In this document: positions 1-9,488 of the stretch, in pieces
Position numbering within the stretch: the first letter of the stretch is position 1
How the letters are laid out: the number at the start of each line of letters is the position of its first letter
Assembly: GCA_040882555.1 (NCBI GenBank)
Contig: JBBEBC010000135.1
Coordinates: 1 to 14,174, forward strand
Direction: 5' to 3'
DNA: 14,174 nt
Source: M30B66 sp040882555
GTDB taxonomy: Bacteria > Bacteroidota > Bacteroidia > M30B66
Translations under genes and position numbers: made by a program
The notes under the pieces: model-generated
Databases searched by the model: none
The model's input: the letters and a program-made list of their open reading frames with translations, nothing else
What the model was told of the DNA's origin: nothing

Positions 1-3000
1 CAGTGGGAAGAAGGTACAACAGCTGGTGGTCCTTGGTTTGCACTTGCAGGCGAGACTAACCAAACAGGTACTGCGGTTTATGATGGTACAAGACCATTTT
101 ACCGTTGCAGAATCAATTGTACTTTCGGAGGTGTAGAAACAATTACTACACCAGTAAATGTTTTGCAAAATGCATTTAACGTTTGTTATTGTAACAATCC
201 TGCAATTTTCGCTGGAGATGAAGATATTTTTAACGTAACCCTTGGAACCTTAAATAATTCAAGCACCTGCGCAACAACAGGAGGTGCTGGTTCTATTCTA
301 GAGCGTTACGCTAATTATACGGGTGTTCCTGCTCCAGTTCTTGTGCAGGGTACTCCTTACCCAATGAGCGTATTAGTTGGAACATGTGGTTTCGAGTATA
401 CGATGTCTATGCGTGCTTGGATTGACTATAACCAAGATGGAAATTTCAGTTTAGCTGAATTGATTTATCAAGGACCAGTTATTACAGGTTGGACAGGAAC
501 ACACACATTTAGTACGTCAATAACTCCACCACTTTCTGCTACACCAGGAGTAACGGGTATGCGAGTAATTGTTTATGAAACTCCCGATCCAGCTACACTT
601 GATGGTTGCGCTACCTATAATTGGGGAGAAACTGAAGATTACTTAGTAAACATTACTGTGCCACCTCCATGTGCTGGAATACCTAGTGCTTCCGCAGCAA
701 ATGCAAGTTTGGCTGGTCCAGTTTGTCCAGGTGATAATTTGGTGCTTTCATTAAGTCCAACTTATTCAGCTGGTGGTTTAACTTTCCAGTGGGAAAGATC
801 AAGTGATAACATTACTTGGTTCGCAATTCCAGGTCAAACAAATCAGACGGCGAATATTGCTCAAACACAAGCTTCTTATTACAGATGTATTGTTGAGTGT
901 GCAGCCTTCCCTGGTCCAACCACCTCAACAGCTACAGGTTTGATAACACAAACTCCATTGTTTTCTTGTTATTGTACCTCGTCAGCCGACTTTGCCGGTG
1001 ATACAGAAATATTCAATGTTTCTTTTGGGGGCACTCTAAATAACACAACAAATTGTGCTCAAACAGGAACTACTGGTTCAATTCTATCACGATATTCAAA
1101 CTATACCAACCTTGGTCCATTTAACGTAGACAAAGGTATTCTTCAGTCGTTTAGTATGAGGGCTGGTACTTGTGGTGGTCCATATACTGCTGGGGTTACA
1201 GTTTTTATTGATTACAATGCAAATGGAACATTTGAAGCAGGTGAGCGCTTGTTCACTTCTAGTACTTTAACTCCATCAACTGGAGCGGGTACTTTAGTAT
1301 CTGGAACTATAACAATTCCATTAGGTGCAGTCAATGGTCCAACGGTAATGCGTGTAATTCTTGCTGAAACGTTTAGTCCAGGAACAATTGCTGCATGCGG
1401 TACTTACGGATGGGGTGAAACAGAAGATTATGTAATTAACATTACTGCTCCTCCACCATGCGTTGGAACTCCAGCAACTCCTGCAATGCCAGGTAGTCCA
1501 ATTGAAGTTCTTAATGCAACAACTACAACCATAGCGCCTACTGGTGTAACATCAGGTTTGGGTATCAGTTACCTTTGGGAAGAAGGTCCTGCAGTTGGCG
1601 GTCCTTTCGTTCCAGCTACAGGAGCTAATACAAACACCACTTACACTACTCCAGCAGCAGCGGGTTCTGTTTGGTACCGTTTAGTAACTACATGTACATT
1701 CTCAGGTTTAACCTCTACCTCGGGTGCTGTTGAAGTGCGCGCGGTAGGTGGTGCATCATGTGCAGATCCATACCTTATAACTGCTGTTCCTTTCCAAGGT
1801 AATTTTAGTACAGTTGCTTCTGGAAATAACATCGGATCTCAAGGTTGTAGTGGTGCCTATGGTACTGGTAACGACTACATCTTCCAAGTAAACTTAACAG
1901 CAGGTGTTAATTATGAGGTTTCTGTAGCAAATACATCAGGTACTAATTGGATTGCAGCATTCTTAAAAGACAACTGTACTTCAACAACTGCTGGTTCTTC
2001 ATTAATTTGTGCTACTTCAGGTGGTTCGAATTCGGCTGTAGGCATTGCAACAGTGCCAACAACAGGTACATATTGGATTGTAGTTGACTATTTTCCTGCA
2101 CCATCTTCTTCAAACTTCTTTGTAAGGATCCGTCAAACACCAGGTACTCCAGGTTCAGGAACAACTCCTTTCAATGCTATTGGAACAACTCAAAGTGCTA
2201 CACCAACATGTTCAGGTGTAGTAGGTTCAACAGCTAACGCTGGAGCATCAGGTGAGCCAACAGTTTGCGGTGGTACTGCCGATGATGATGTTTGGTATTC
2301 ATTTGTAGCAACAGCAACAGCTGTTGATGTTAACGTTGATCCAGGTAATAATGGAGTTGCAAATTCAGGAGCTGATATTGCTGTTGAATTGTACGGAGGT
2401 ACAGCAGCTGCATTAGGTCCAGGTCTTTGTTTAAATAATTCTACTGCAAAAGGAGCTGCTGAAACAGGAACTATTGTTGGTCTTGTTGTAGGTAATACAT
2501 ACTACATCCGTATTTATGATAACAACGTTCTTTGGGGTTCTAACTTGGGTAATTTCACTCTATGTTTAACAACTCCTCCTCCTCCAGTAAATGATGATTG
2601 TGCTGGCGCTGTTGTATTACCAGTTAATGCAGGTTGTGTAAACACAATCGGAAACACAGTTTCGGCTACACTATCACAGGCAGCAATTGCTTGTTCAGGT
2701 TTCACAGGAAATGCTGATGATGATGTTTGGTACCGTGTTGACCTTGCAGTTGCATCTGACTTAAACATTCGTGTTACTGCTACAGGTACAGCAATGGATC
2801 CGGTTGTTCAGTTATTTTCAGGAAGTTGTGCAGGCTTAACAGCACAGTTTTGTGAAGACCGTTCAATTACAGGTGGTTCAGAGTTAATTAGTCGTTCATT
2901 AGGAGCTGGTGCATACTTTATCCGTGTATTCCATTACGGATTAGGAACTGGAGCAGGTGGTGGTCACTCAATTTGTGCCTTCACAACAACTCCGTCACCT

Positions 3001-6000
3001 CGCCCAGCAAATGATGAAATTACTGGAGCAACAACAGTTCCTTTCGTAGTTGACTGTTCTCCACTAGGGCCATTTACTTCTACAAATGCAACATTAACGC
3101 ATACAAACTCTATATCTCCGGTTGTAGGGAATGCGAATGATGATGTTTGGTATAAGTTTGTTGCCACTGCAGGTTATGCAAACATTATCGTACAAGGTGG
3201 TGCAGGATATAATCCTGTTATTCAAATGTTCACGATCACTGGCAATAAAACTATTGCTACAGAATTCCCTGCAGTTAATGCTACAGGAGCTAATGGAGCT
3301 GAAGAGGTTACTTACTATGGTTTATCTGTAGGAACTACCTATTTTGTTCGTGTTTATGACTTTGGAGCTGGAAATCCTACAGGAAATTTCACAATATGTG
3401 TTTTCCGTACGCCTCCTCCATCAAATGACCTTTGTATTGGAGCAATTAGTATCTTCCAACAGAACTCAGCAACGTGTGTTACTCCAACATTCGGTTTCAC
3501 GTTAAGTGCAACTCCTGATTTGGCAGCTGCTCCTTGTGCTGGTACTTCTGATGATGATGTATTCTATACATTCGTTGCTACAAGTCCTAACCCTACTATT
3601 GAAGTTACAGGTATTCAAGGCTTTGACCCTGTATTAAACCTTCGATCTGGTCCAGGTTGTGGTACATCAATTCAGTGTGCTAATGCTACAGGAGTAGACG
3701 GCACAGAAGTGATAAATGCTGCTGGATTAACAGTTGGTCAGACATATAGAATTCGTATTTATTCTGCCGGTAACGGAACTCCTTTTATGGGTGTATTTAA
3801 CGTATGTGTTTACGGTATCGCTGTGCCTCCAGCAAATGATAATTGCGCTGGAGCATTTAACCTACCTAACACATCGCCATGTACTTCTGTAAATGGTCTT
3901 GTAACAGGTGCTACTCAGTCTCAACCTGGTTGTGCTGGTAACGCGAATGATGATGTATGGTACCAATTTATTGCAGCTAATACAACTTCAACAGTAACTG
4001 TTGTTGGTGGTATTGGTTTCGATGCTGTAGTTCAAGTATTCAGCGGAGGTTGTGGTTCATTAGTATCTTTAGGTTGTCAAGATGCAACTGGCAGTGGTAC
4101 TGCTGAGAATTTGGTTCTTTCTGGCTTAATTCCGGGTAATACTTACTATGTAAGAACTTACCATTGGTCTGCAGCTGATGCAAGTACACCTAACTTCTCA
4201 GTATGTTTAACTGGTCAACCACCAATTAACGATGATGCATTAGGCGCTATTAACCTAACACTTCGTCAGGATATCACTCCTTCTATCACAAATGCTACTA
4301 ACTTAGGTGCAACAAATAACATTGACCCTAGTATTGATCCAGGTACTTTCGGAAACTTCAGAAATGATGTTTGGTATAAAGCTACTATTGGAGATAATGG
4401 TGTATTAGCAGTAAACGTTCAGCCTACTACCATTGGCGATACTCGTTTACGTTTGTATTCAGGAGATCCTTTAGTTGCTCTTACTCAGATTTCATCTGAT
4501 GATGATGGTGGTCCAGGAGTAGGTTCATACTCTTACATTTCAGGAAGAACTCCTGGTGAAGTAGTTTATATCTGTGTAGATGGTTTCACACTAACAACGT
4601 TTGGTAATTTCAATATTCAAGCATCTGATGGTTGGGTATGGGATGGCCAAGGTGGTTTTGCATACAATGGTACAGGTAACTGGATTAACCAGAACTTAGG
4701 TGAAGGTGTTCCAGCTCCAGGTCCAACAACTATCGTTAATATTCCAATTGGAGGCGGTGTTGTAAACCAACCAATTGTTACAACTGGAACTACTTTAGGA
4801 GGTATCTATTTCAAGAGTTCTTTCTTTACTGCAGCTACATTGTCTATCAATACTGGAATTACCTTAAATATGACATTGGATGAAACTAATCCGGGTAGAA
4901 CAATCCGTGGTACAGGTTCATTCGCTCGTATACAAGGTCCAGGTATTTTATCCTTAAATTCTGCAGGTGCAGCGCCAATTAATGTTGGTTTAGGATTAGG
5001 AACAGTTCGTTTCGGCGGTTCTAACCCTATAGCTGTTACAGTGAGCTCAGGATATAGTATCAACTCAAACGGTAAAATGGTTTTCGAAAACGGTTCTTCG
5101 CTCTACTCAGGTGGCGCTAACGGTCTAGTTAACGGAAACATTACTTACCGTCGTCAGGGTAACGGTTCTCAGTACGCTTATAACTATTGGGGTTCTCCAA
5201 TTACAGCAGGTACTTTAGCTAGCTTAAGTGCTCCTGGTTACATTGCTAACACATATGAGTATATCACTTCGAATACTACAGGTGTTGACTATGCAGGTAC
5301 ACAAGCAGGTTGGAATCCGCTAGGTCCAGGTGATGTTATGACTCCAGGTCGTGGTTACATTGCAACTGGTGCAGGTCTTGCCACATTTAGTGGTGTGCCA
5401 AACCAAGTAAATACTCCAGTGGTAACTACTTCAGGTGCGATTAATTTCAACCTTGTAAGTAATCCGTTCCCAGCTCCTTTAGCTGCAGCATTGTTCTTAT
5501 CTCAAAATGCAAGTGCTGGTTCAGCAATTTATGTTTGGGATGATGACGTATCAAACGGTGTTGACTATACAGCTGGTGACTATGTTGTTTCTAACGGTGT
5601 TGGAACAATTAACGGTCCTAACTCAGGTGCTCCATTTAGCGGAAACATTGCTTCTTGTCAAGGTTTCTTCATCGATGTAACATCTGCAGGTTCAGTTAAC
5701 TTTAATCTTACTCAAAGAGCAGCTGCTGGTTCTACTAACAGCCAGTTCTTCGAAACAAATGTTGATGAAATGTTGAAACTACGTATCGAGAATTCTGTCG
5801 AGCAGTCAAGTGAAACAATCATCGCATTTAGAGATGTAGCAACTGAAAGCTACGATCAGGGAATCGATGTACGTCGCCTACCAGGTAATACAAGCATTGC
5901 ATTGTATACTATGGTTGGTGCTGAGCAAATCGCGTTCAATTATTTCAGCCCATTAACTGCTGAGAGAATTGTACCATTGAAAGTTCTGAATGTATTCGAC

Positions 6001-6966
6001 GGTACTGCTTCAATCACTATGAATCAGTTCGATAACTTTGATGGAACTACGGTAGTTTACTTAGAAGATGTAGTTAATGGTACATTCCATAACTTAACTG
6101 AGAATCCTACTTATACATTCTCTGACGGTTCAGTAACTGAAAGTGAAGATCGCTTCAGAATTCACTTCCGTGCTCCAATTGCAGTAGCAACTTCTTCAGA
6201 TTGTTCAGGTCAAGGTCTTGGTAAGATGATTCTTAACAACCCTAACACGACTTCTGTAACAGCTGAGATTCGCGGTATTTCTTCTAACGAAGTTTATACT
6301 ACTGCTGCATTCGGTGCAGGTACAGCTTCTTCTGAAGTTGTTATTGAAGGTCTTTCTGCCGATAACTATGATATTACATTATCATACACTGACGGTACAA
6401 ATGCTTCAAAACAAGCACAAATTGCTGACGGAGGAATTCCAGTTGCTGCAAGCTTCCAAGCGAGCGCTACAAATGTTACAATTGCTGATGCAATCATCGA
6501 ATTCTTGGGTAACGCCCCAGGAGCAACGTCATACAGCTGGAACTTCGGTGACGGTAGTGTTGTTGAAGGTGATTTAAACCCGGTTCATGCTTACATGGCT
6601 CCAGGTATCTACACTGTAACGTTTATGGCTTCTAACGGAGGTTGTGTAACTGAGTTCTCTCAAACTATCAATGTAAGCGCTGTAACAGGTATTGCTAATG
6701 TTGATCCTAACTTAGGATTCAGCATCTATCCAAACCCTGCAAGCACAAACGCTAACTTGCTACTTAACATCGATCGTTCTGAATCACAGGTAATCGTTCG
6801 CATCCATGATGCTCAAGGTCGCCTAATCAGTTCAGAAAACGTAAATGATGTACGTGCAGGTTCTATCGTTGAACTTAACATTGCTGGTTTAGCTGACGGT
6901 GTTTATCAAGTAACTGTAGAAGGAAATAGCTTCAAGAATACTAGTCGTTTGACTATCGCGAAGTAA
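1..6966 (+). CDS. Giant modular T9SS-secreted surface protein, 5' partial
   Basis: The frame is open from base 1, so the gene starts upstream of the window; 2321 residues are visible. Domain order by visible residue: end of an Ig-like module (1-54); GEVED domain (62-220, GETEDY at 210-215); Ig-like linker; second GEVED (323-483); another Ig-like linker; a PPC-like module (587-710); six further PPC-like modules, each with a DDDVWY-type motif near residues 761, 906, 1046, 1184, 1316 and 1455; a W-rich beta segment from 1545; a YWGSP region near 1729; a PKD domain (about 2150-2225, WNFGDG at 2180); and a type A sorting domain (about 2239-2321, starting FSIYPNPA). The sorting domain implies export by T9SS and cell-surface attachment or release. 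Module composition suggests an adhesin or matrix-type protein; no catalytic domain was recognised. Ligand and exact role are unknown. A strong terminator follows the stop codon. Confidence 0.93.
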   Translation, partial: QWEEGTTAGGPWFALAGETNQTGTAVYDGTRPFYRCRINCTFGGVETITTPVNVLQNAFNVCYCNNPAIFAGDEDIFNVTLGTLNNSSTCATTGGAGSILERYANYTGVPAPVLVQGTPYPMSVLVGTCGFEYTMSMRAWIDYNQDGNFSLAELIYQGPVITGWTGTHTFSTSITPPLSATPGVTGMRVIVYETPDPATLDGCATYNWGETEDYLVNITVPPPCAGIPSASAANASLAGPVCPGDNLVLSLSPTYSAGGLTFQWERSSDNITWFAIPGQTNQTANIAQTQASYYRCIVECAAFPGPTTSTATGLITQTPLFSCYCTSSADFAGDTEIFNVSFGGTLNNTTNCAQTGTTGSILSRYSNYTNLGPFNVDKGILQSFSMRAGTCGGPYTAGVTVFIDYNANGTFEAGERLFTSSTLTPSTGAGTLVSGTITIPLGAVNGPTVMRVILAETFSPGTIAACGTYGWGETEDYVINITAPPPCVGTPATPAMPGSPIEVLNATTTTIAPTGVTSGLGISYLWEEGPAVGGPFVPATGANTNTTYTTPAAAGSVWYRLVTTCTFSGLTSTSGAVEVRAVGGASCADPYLITAVPFQGNFSTVASGNNIGSQGCSGAYGTGNDYIFQVNLTAGVNYEVSVANTSGTNWIAAFLKDNCTSTTAGSSLICATSGGSNSAVGIATVPTTGTYWIVVDYFPAPSSSNFFVRIRQTPGTPGSGTTPFNAIGTTQSATPTCSGVVGSTANAGASGEPTVCGGTADDDVWYSFVATATAVDVNVDPGNNGVANSGADIAVELYGGTAAALGPGLCLNNSTAKGAAETGTIVGLVVGNTYYIRIYDNNVLWGSNLGNFTLCLTTPPPPVNDDCAGAVVLPVNAGCVNTIGNTVSATLSQAAIACSGFTGNADDDVWYRVDLAVASDLNIRVTATGTAMDPVVQLFSGSCAGLTAQFCEDRSITGGSELISRSLGAGAYFIRVFHYGLGTGAGGGHSICAFTTTPSPRPANDEITGATTVPFVVDCSPLGPFTSTNATLTHTNSISPVVGNANDDVWYKFVATAGYANIIVQGGAGYNPVIQMFTITGNKTIATEFPAVNATGANGAEEVTYYGLSVGTTYFVRVYDFGAGNPTGNFTICVFRTPPPSNDLCIGAISIFQQNSATCVTPTFGFTLSATPDLAAAPCAGTSDDDVFYTFVATSPNPTIEVTGIQGFDPVLNLRSGPGCGTSIQCANATGVDGTEVINAAGLTVGQTYRIRIYSAGNGTPFMGVFNVCVYGIAVPPANDNCAGAFNLPNTSPCTSVNGLVTGATQSQPGCAGNANDDVWYQFIAANTTSTVTVVGGIGFDAVVQVFSGGCGSLVSLGCQDATGSGTAENLVLSGLIPGNTYYVRTYHWSAADASTPNFSVCLTGQPPINDDALGAINLTLRQDITPSITNATNLGATNNIDPSIDPGTFGNFRNDVWYKATIGDNGVLAVNVQPTTIGDTRLRLYSGDPLVALTQISSDDDGGPGVGSYSYISGRTPGEVVYICVDGFTLTTFGNFNIQASDGWVWDGQGGFAYNGTGNWINQNLGEGVPAPGPTTIVNIPIGGGVVNQPIVTTGTTLGGIYFKSSFFTAATLSINTGITLNMTLDETNPGRTIRGTGSFARIQGPGILSLNSAGAAPINVGLGLGTVRFGGSNPIAVTVSSGYSINSNGKMVFENGSSLYSGGANGLVNGNITYRRQGNGSQYAYNYWGSPITAGTLASLSAPGYIANTYEYITSNTTGVDYAGTQAGWNPLGPGDVMTPGRGYIATGAGLATFSGVPNQVNTPVVTTSGAINFNLVSNPFPAPLAAALFLSQNASAGSAIYVWDDDVSNGVDYTAGDYVVSNGVGTINGPNSGAPFSGNIASCQGFFIDVTSAGSVNFNLTQRAAAGSTNSQFFETNVDEMLKLRIENSVEQSSETIIAFRDVATESYDQGIDVRRLPGNTSIALYTMVGAEQIAFNYFSPLTAERIVPLKVLNVFDGTASITMNQFDNFDGTTVVYLEDVVNGTFHNLTENPTYTFSDGSVTESEDRFRIHFRAPIAVATSSDCSGQGLGKMILNNPNTTSVTAEIRGISSNEVYTTAAFGAGTASSEVVIEGLSADNYDITLSYTDGTNASKQAQIADGGIPVAASFQASATNVTIADAIIEFLGNAPGATSYSWNFGDGSVVEGDLNPVHAYMAPGIYTVTFMASNGGCVTEFSQTINVSAVTGIANVDPNLGFSIYPNPASTNANLLLNIDRSESQVIVRIHDAQGRLISSENVNDVRAGSIVELNIAGLADGVYQVTVEGNSFKNTSRLTIAK

Positions 6967-6988
6967 TCTTTCATCAGATTATATCCTT

Positions 6989-7025
6989 AAAAGCGGGGGT
7001 GGTTTTCCACCCCCGCTTTTTTTAT
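6989..7025 (+). terminator. Rho-independent terminator after the giant surface protein gene
   Basis: A perfect 11-bp GC-rich stem (arms 6992-7002 and 7007-7017) encloses a TTTT loop. A-T pairs extend it by three and a T-run follows. It starts 22 bases after the stop codon and separates this gene from the next. Confidence 0.93.
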
Positions 7026-7066
7026 TTCATTCACTGAAAGCCATTTTTTACATTCAATTATTCCCT

Positions 7067-7074
7067 TACTTTTG
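7067..7074 (+). promoter_or_regulatory. Bacteroidota-type -7 promoter element for the 460-aa secreted protein
   Basis: TACTTTTG matches the TAnnTTTG -7 consensus of the Bacteroidota housekeeping sigma factor. The start codon lies 26 bases downstream, giving an expected short leader of about 20 bases. The -33 region is only a T-run (around 7044-7049), so the upstream half is weak. The preceding terminator supports an independent promoter here. Confidence 0.6.
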
Positions 7075-7100
7075 TTCATAGCAAAACGCATATCCCAATC

Positions 7101-8483
7101 ATGAAAAAACTATACACTTTACTCCTTATCCTGCTTTCGGTTTCAGTTTCAGCTCAAACGGTTTTCTATGTTAATTCCGGAACAGGAAATGATTCTAACG
7201 ATGGCTTGAGTCAAATTGCTGGGCCTGATTCAGGACCAAAGGCAAGCATTACTTCTGCACTTGAAACTGCAATGAATGGAGATGTTCTCTCGATAGCATC
7301 AGGAGCATATCCTGAAAATGTTGTTATCACAAAAGGGATCTCTCTACTAAAAACAGGTAGCTCTAACGTTACAATTACCAGCGTAACGTTCAGTTTTGGA
7401 GGGCAACTCTTAAGCCCATTGCCTTCAGCCACTGCATTTAGTTCAGAATTAGTTACCGTTAATACAGGGTCTAAAATCAATGATGCCATTGCTATGGTAT
7501 CCGTAAATGGAACTGTGGTTGTTAACGATGGAGGATCTTACAACGAATCGGTTTTTCTTAACAAATCATTCAACCTTATTGGGATAAATGCGCCAGAAGT
7601 AAACGATTTCATCCTTGCTGGCCAAGGAATTAAAGTAGTGCTTGAAGGCTCATTCAATGTGGTTAATTCACTTCAATTCAATCGCCCAGAAGGGGGTAAA
7701 TTAGAATTGAGCTCTGGGTTTATTACTCTATTACCAGGTGCTACAGCAACAACTGGAAACAATGCTAGCTATGCAATCTCTTCAGGGTCAGGAAAAATTC
7801 TCTCAGCTTTAGATCCTGCAGGAACAATATTCCCCGTTGGCACAGAAAACACCTATGCCCCGGTTACTATTTCAGGTCTTGATTCAGGTACTGATTTCGT
7901 TGCTGTATCTGTTAGTCCAGCAGGCAGTCCTTTCTCTTTTAATCCTGACCTTCCAGAACAAGTTAATAGCCATGTAAGACTTCAGTGGTCACTTATATCA
8001 AATGTAGTGGGTAATGCTACCATACGTTTCGATTATACTGGCAGCTCAGAACCTTCAAACTGGAACACAGTTCAAAATAGGGTTGTGGCAGGTGCTACAG
8101 TAGATGAGTATATAGCAGGCTTAAATTCAATAATTGGAGAGTCGTATGCTAGCGCTGAATTCCCTGGAGCTAAAGGTACTTTTGCTATCTATTCTGATTT
8201 CCCTAACAGTCTTCCTTTTGCAAATAGCTCATTTGAGGCAAGCGCTTATCCAAATCCCTTCGCAGAAGTACTTAACTTGAATCTGCAAGGTCAAGCTCAA
8301 GAAAAGGTGAGTATTGATGTTATGGATTTGAGTGGAAGAATTTTATCGAGCGAAGCTCTTGTTTTGCCATCAACAGAATACACCCATACGCTTAATACAT
8401 CTGCATTAAATAATGCTGGATTGTTTTTAGTAAGAATTCAAAGTGAAAATTCAAGTTCTACTATTCGCGTAGTTAGAAACTAA
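7101..8483 (+). CDS. Secreted T9SS cargo protein with pectate-lyase-like N-terminal repeats
   Basis: 460 residues. The N-terminus is a clear signal peptide (K2, K3, hydrophobic 4-16, probable cleavage after A18 in SVSA|QT). The mature start, with FYVNSGTGNDSNDG, resembles the opening of many right-handed beta-helix/pectate-lyase-like proteins. Two similar segments follow, near residues 50-90 and 125-165, each running roughly (T/N)DAxxxxxxGxxxxxxxGxYxExVxxxK, consistent with parallel beta-helix rungs. A beta-sandwich-like middle (about 230-340) carries FPVGTENTYAPVTI. The last 80 residues (from about 380, AYPNPFAEVLNLNL) are a type A T9SS sorting domain. It is probably exported across the inner membrane by Sec and then by T9SS to the surface. 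No active-site residues could be assigned, so enzymatic activity is not claimed. It is monocistronic, with its own promoter and terminator. Confidence 0.9.
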   Translation: MKKLYTLLLILLSVSVSAQTVFYVNSGTGNDSNDGLSQIAGPDSGPKASITSALETAMNGDVLSIASGAYPENVVITKGISLLKTGSSNVTITSVTFSFGGQLLSPLPSATAFSSELVTVNTGSKINDAIAMVSVNGTVVVNDGGSYNESVFLNKSFNLIGINAPEVNDFILAGQGIKVVLEGSFNVVNSLQFNRPEGGKLELSSGFITLLPGATATTGNNASYAISSGSGKILSALDPAGTIFPVGTENTYAPVTISGLDSGTDFVAVSVSPAGSPFSFNPDLPEQVNSHVRLQWSLISNVVGNATIRFDYTGSSEPSNWNTVQNRVVAGATVDEYIAGLNSIIGESYASAEFPGAKGTFAIYSDFPNSLPFANSSFEASAYPNPFAEVLNLNLQGQAQEKVSIDVMDLSGRILSSEALVLPSTEYTHTLNTSALNNAGLFLVRIQSENSSSTIRVVRN

Positions 8484-8509
8484 AGAATACATCTTTCAGT
8501 TTAGTTTTT

Positions 8510-8540
8510 AAAGGCTGCATCAAACGATGCAGCCTTTTTG
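8510..8540 (+). terminator. Rho-independent terminator after the 460-aa secreted protein
   Basis: A 12-bp perfect stem (arms 8510-8521 and 8526-8537) with an AAAC loop, followed by a T-run. It lies 26 bases after the stop codon. Confidence 0.93.
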
Positions 8541-8669
8541 TTTATTTCAGTGTGAAGAAACTTTATCACACAGTTTCCTCATAAACCATGTTAAGTCAAT
8601 TTTCATTTGAGATTTTATGCAGAATTTATTTGACTAACATAAAGTACCCAAGGTATTGCCAAGCTGCTA

Positions 8670-9041
8670 TTAGGCTCCGTTATTGGTATTATTCTGAATG
8701 TCTGGTTTAATATGCATTAAGCCCCATTTACTCATCTTAGTACTGATAGGTTGCAAACTCAATCCTAGCTCTCTTAAGCTATATTCAACTTTCGGTGGAA
8801 TTTGGGGATAGATAGTTCTTTCAAGTATTCCATCTGTTTCTAATTCTCTAAGTTGATTGGTTAGTGGTTGTCTGCTTATATCAGGAATAACTTTTTGTAA
8901 AGTGCTTTACCTGTTATAGCCTTGCTTTATATAATGAACCAACAATAATTTCCAACGGTTACCAATTTTATTTAAGGAGTAAACAACAGGACAATTACCC
9001 GGATTGTAATCTTTTAGTTTCCTTATTCCTTTATTTTCCAT
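8670..9041 (-). pseudogene. HxlR-family winged-helix regulator, copy 1, broken by one internal stop
   Basis: Read on the minus strand from ATG at 9041, the frame gives 123 codons of a textbook HxlR protein: CPV at 17-19, IGNRWKLLLV at 26-35, ISRQPLTNQLRELE, DGILERTIYP, PPKVEYSL, and a WG near the C-terminus. One TAA at codon 45 (8907-8909) replaces the aromatic residue usually found after the conserved R (RFxxL). The rest of the frame is intact, so inactivation looks recent or could be a simple nonsense allele. HxlR proteins are dimeric DNA-binding repressors or activators, often redox- or aldehyde-responsive and often divergent from an oxidoreductase gene; no such target gene is adjacent. 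A second, more decayed copy lies about 4 kb downstream in the same orientation and shares the same stop. Confidence 0.88.
8845..8998. repeat. 154-bp perfect direct repeat, copy 1 (inside HxlR pseudogene 1)
   Basis: By direct comparison this segment is identical to 12920-13073. The flanks are still homologous but diverged: the 76 bases to the right (8999-9074 versus 13074-13149) differ at 8 positions, and homology then stops at the GTTA of 9071-9074. The identical core includes the shared nonsense codon. Confidence 0.93.
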
Positions 9042-9154
9042 TAGCCAATGATATTTGCTTAAATCAATAAGTTACATGACAGTGAAGGTTCTCAGACATA
9101 GAAATTGAACGTAAGGTTGTAAAAGCATAAAAAATTAAGTTTTCAATTTAATGC

Positions 9155-9186
9155 TTGTTCCCGATACGGGAACTTTGTTATCTTTG
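9155..9186 (+). promoter_or_regulatory. higBA promoter
   Basis: TTG at 9155-9157 and TATCTTTG at 9179-9186 are separated by 21 bases, matching the Bacteroidota -33/-7 pattern (TTTG, then TAnnTTTG). Transcription would be expected to start within a few bases of the GTG codon at 9191, so the higB message is probably leaderless or nearly so. Confidence 0.75.
9157..9173. promoter_or_regulatory. Probable HigA operator inside the higBA promoter
   Basis: GTTCCCG-ATA-CGGGAAC is a perfect inverted repeat of two 7-base arms around a 3-base centre. It sits between the -33 and -7 elements, where a bound dimer would block RNA polymerase. HigA-type antitoxins (XRE helix-turn-helix) generally repress their own operon through such palindromes, so HigA, alone or with HigB, is the likely ligand. 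Binding is inferred, not shown. Confidence 0.72.
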
Positions 9187-9190
9187 CATT

Positions 9191-9484
9191 GTGAGAGTAA
9201 TTTCGAAGAAAACATTGAGAGAGTTTTGGCTCAAACACAGCGATTGTGAAGAGAGACTTAAAGCTTGGCACAAAGAAGCTGAAGAAGCAAACTGGAAAAC
9301 GCCACAGCTTATTAAGAATGACTATCCTTCAGCAAGTTTTCTTCAAGATAACAGAGTAGTATTTAATATAAAAGGAAACAGTTACAGATTGATAGTTAAA
9401 ATAAACTATGATTTTGCAATTGTCTGGATAAGATTTATAGGAACTCACAGTGAATGCGATAAAATAAACGCTGCAACAATTTGA
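9191..9484 (+). CDS. higB: HigB-family mRNA interferase toxin
   Basis: 97 residues from a GTG start. This start is preferred because the family begins M-R-(V/I)-I-S-K-K-T-L-R-E-F-W and because the longer frame would begin inside the -33 promoter box. The sequence fits the HigB_toxin (RelE-like) family: SKKTLREFW at 5-13, a WKTPQ segment, and the VVFNIKGNSYRLIVKINYD and IRFIGTHSECDKI blocks that form the beta-sheet core. Family members cleave mRNA on or near the ribosome and are neutralised by HigA. The antitoxin gene follows after a 4-base gap, toxin first, which is the usual higBA order. The pair is intact and apparently functional. Confidence 0.94.
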   Translation: MRVISKKTLREFWLKHSDCEERLKAWHKEAEEANWKTPQLIKNDYPSASFLQDNRVVFNIKGNSYRLIVKINYDFAIVWIRFIGTHSECDKINAATI

Positions 9485-9488
9485 AACG

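Noticed and set aside
163..165. TTG as the start of the giant surface protein
   Set aside because: The frame is open and encodes an Ig-like module from base 1, so the TTG is internal and the true start lies upstream of the window.
2281..4380. CRISPR-like or satellite array from the repeated GATGATGATGTTTGG motif
   Set aside because: The spacing is about 400 bases and the repeats are coding, in frame, and part of protein modules.
9155..9190. Longer N-terminus for HigB starting at TTG 9155
   Set aside because: Those bases hold the promoter boxes and operator, and the family N-terminus aligns with GTG at 9191.
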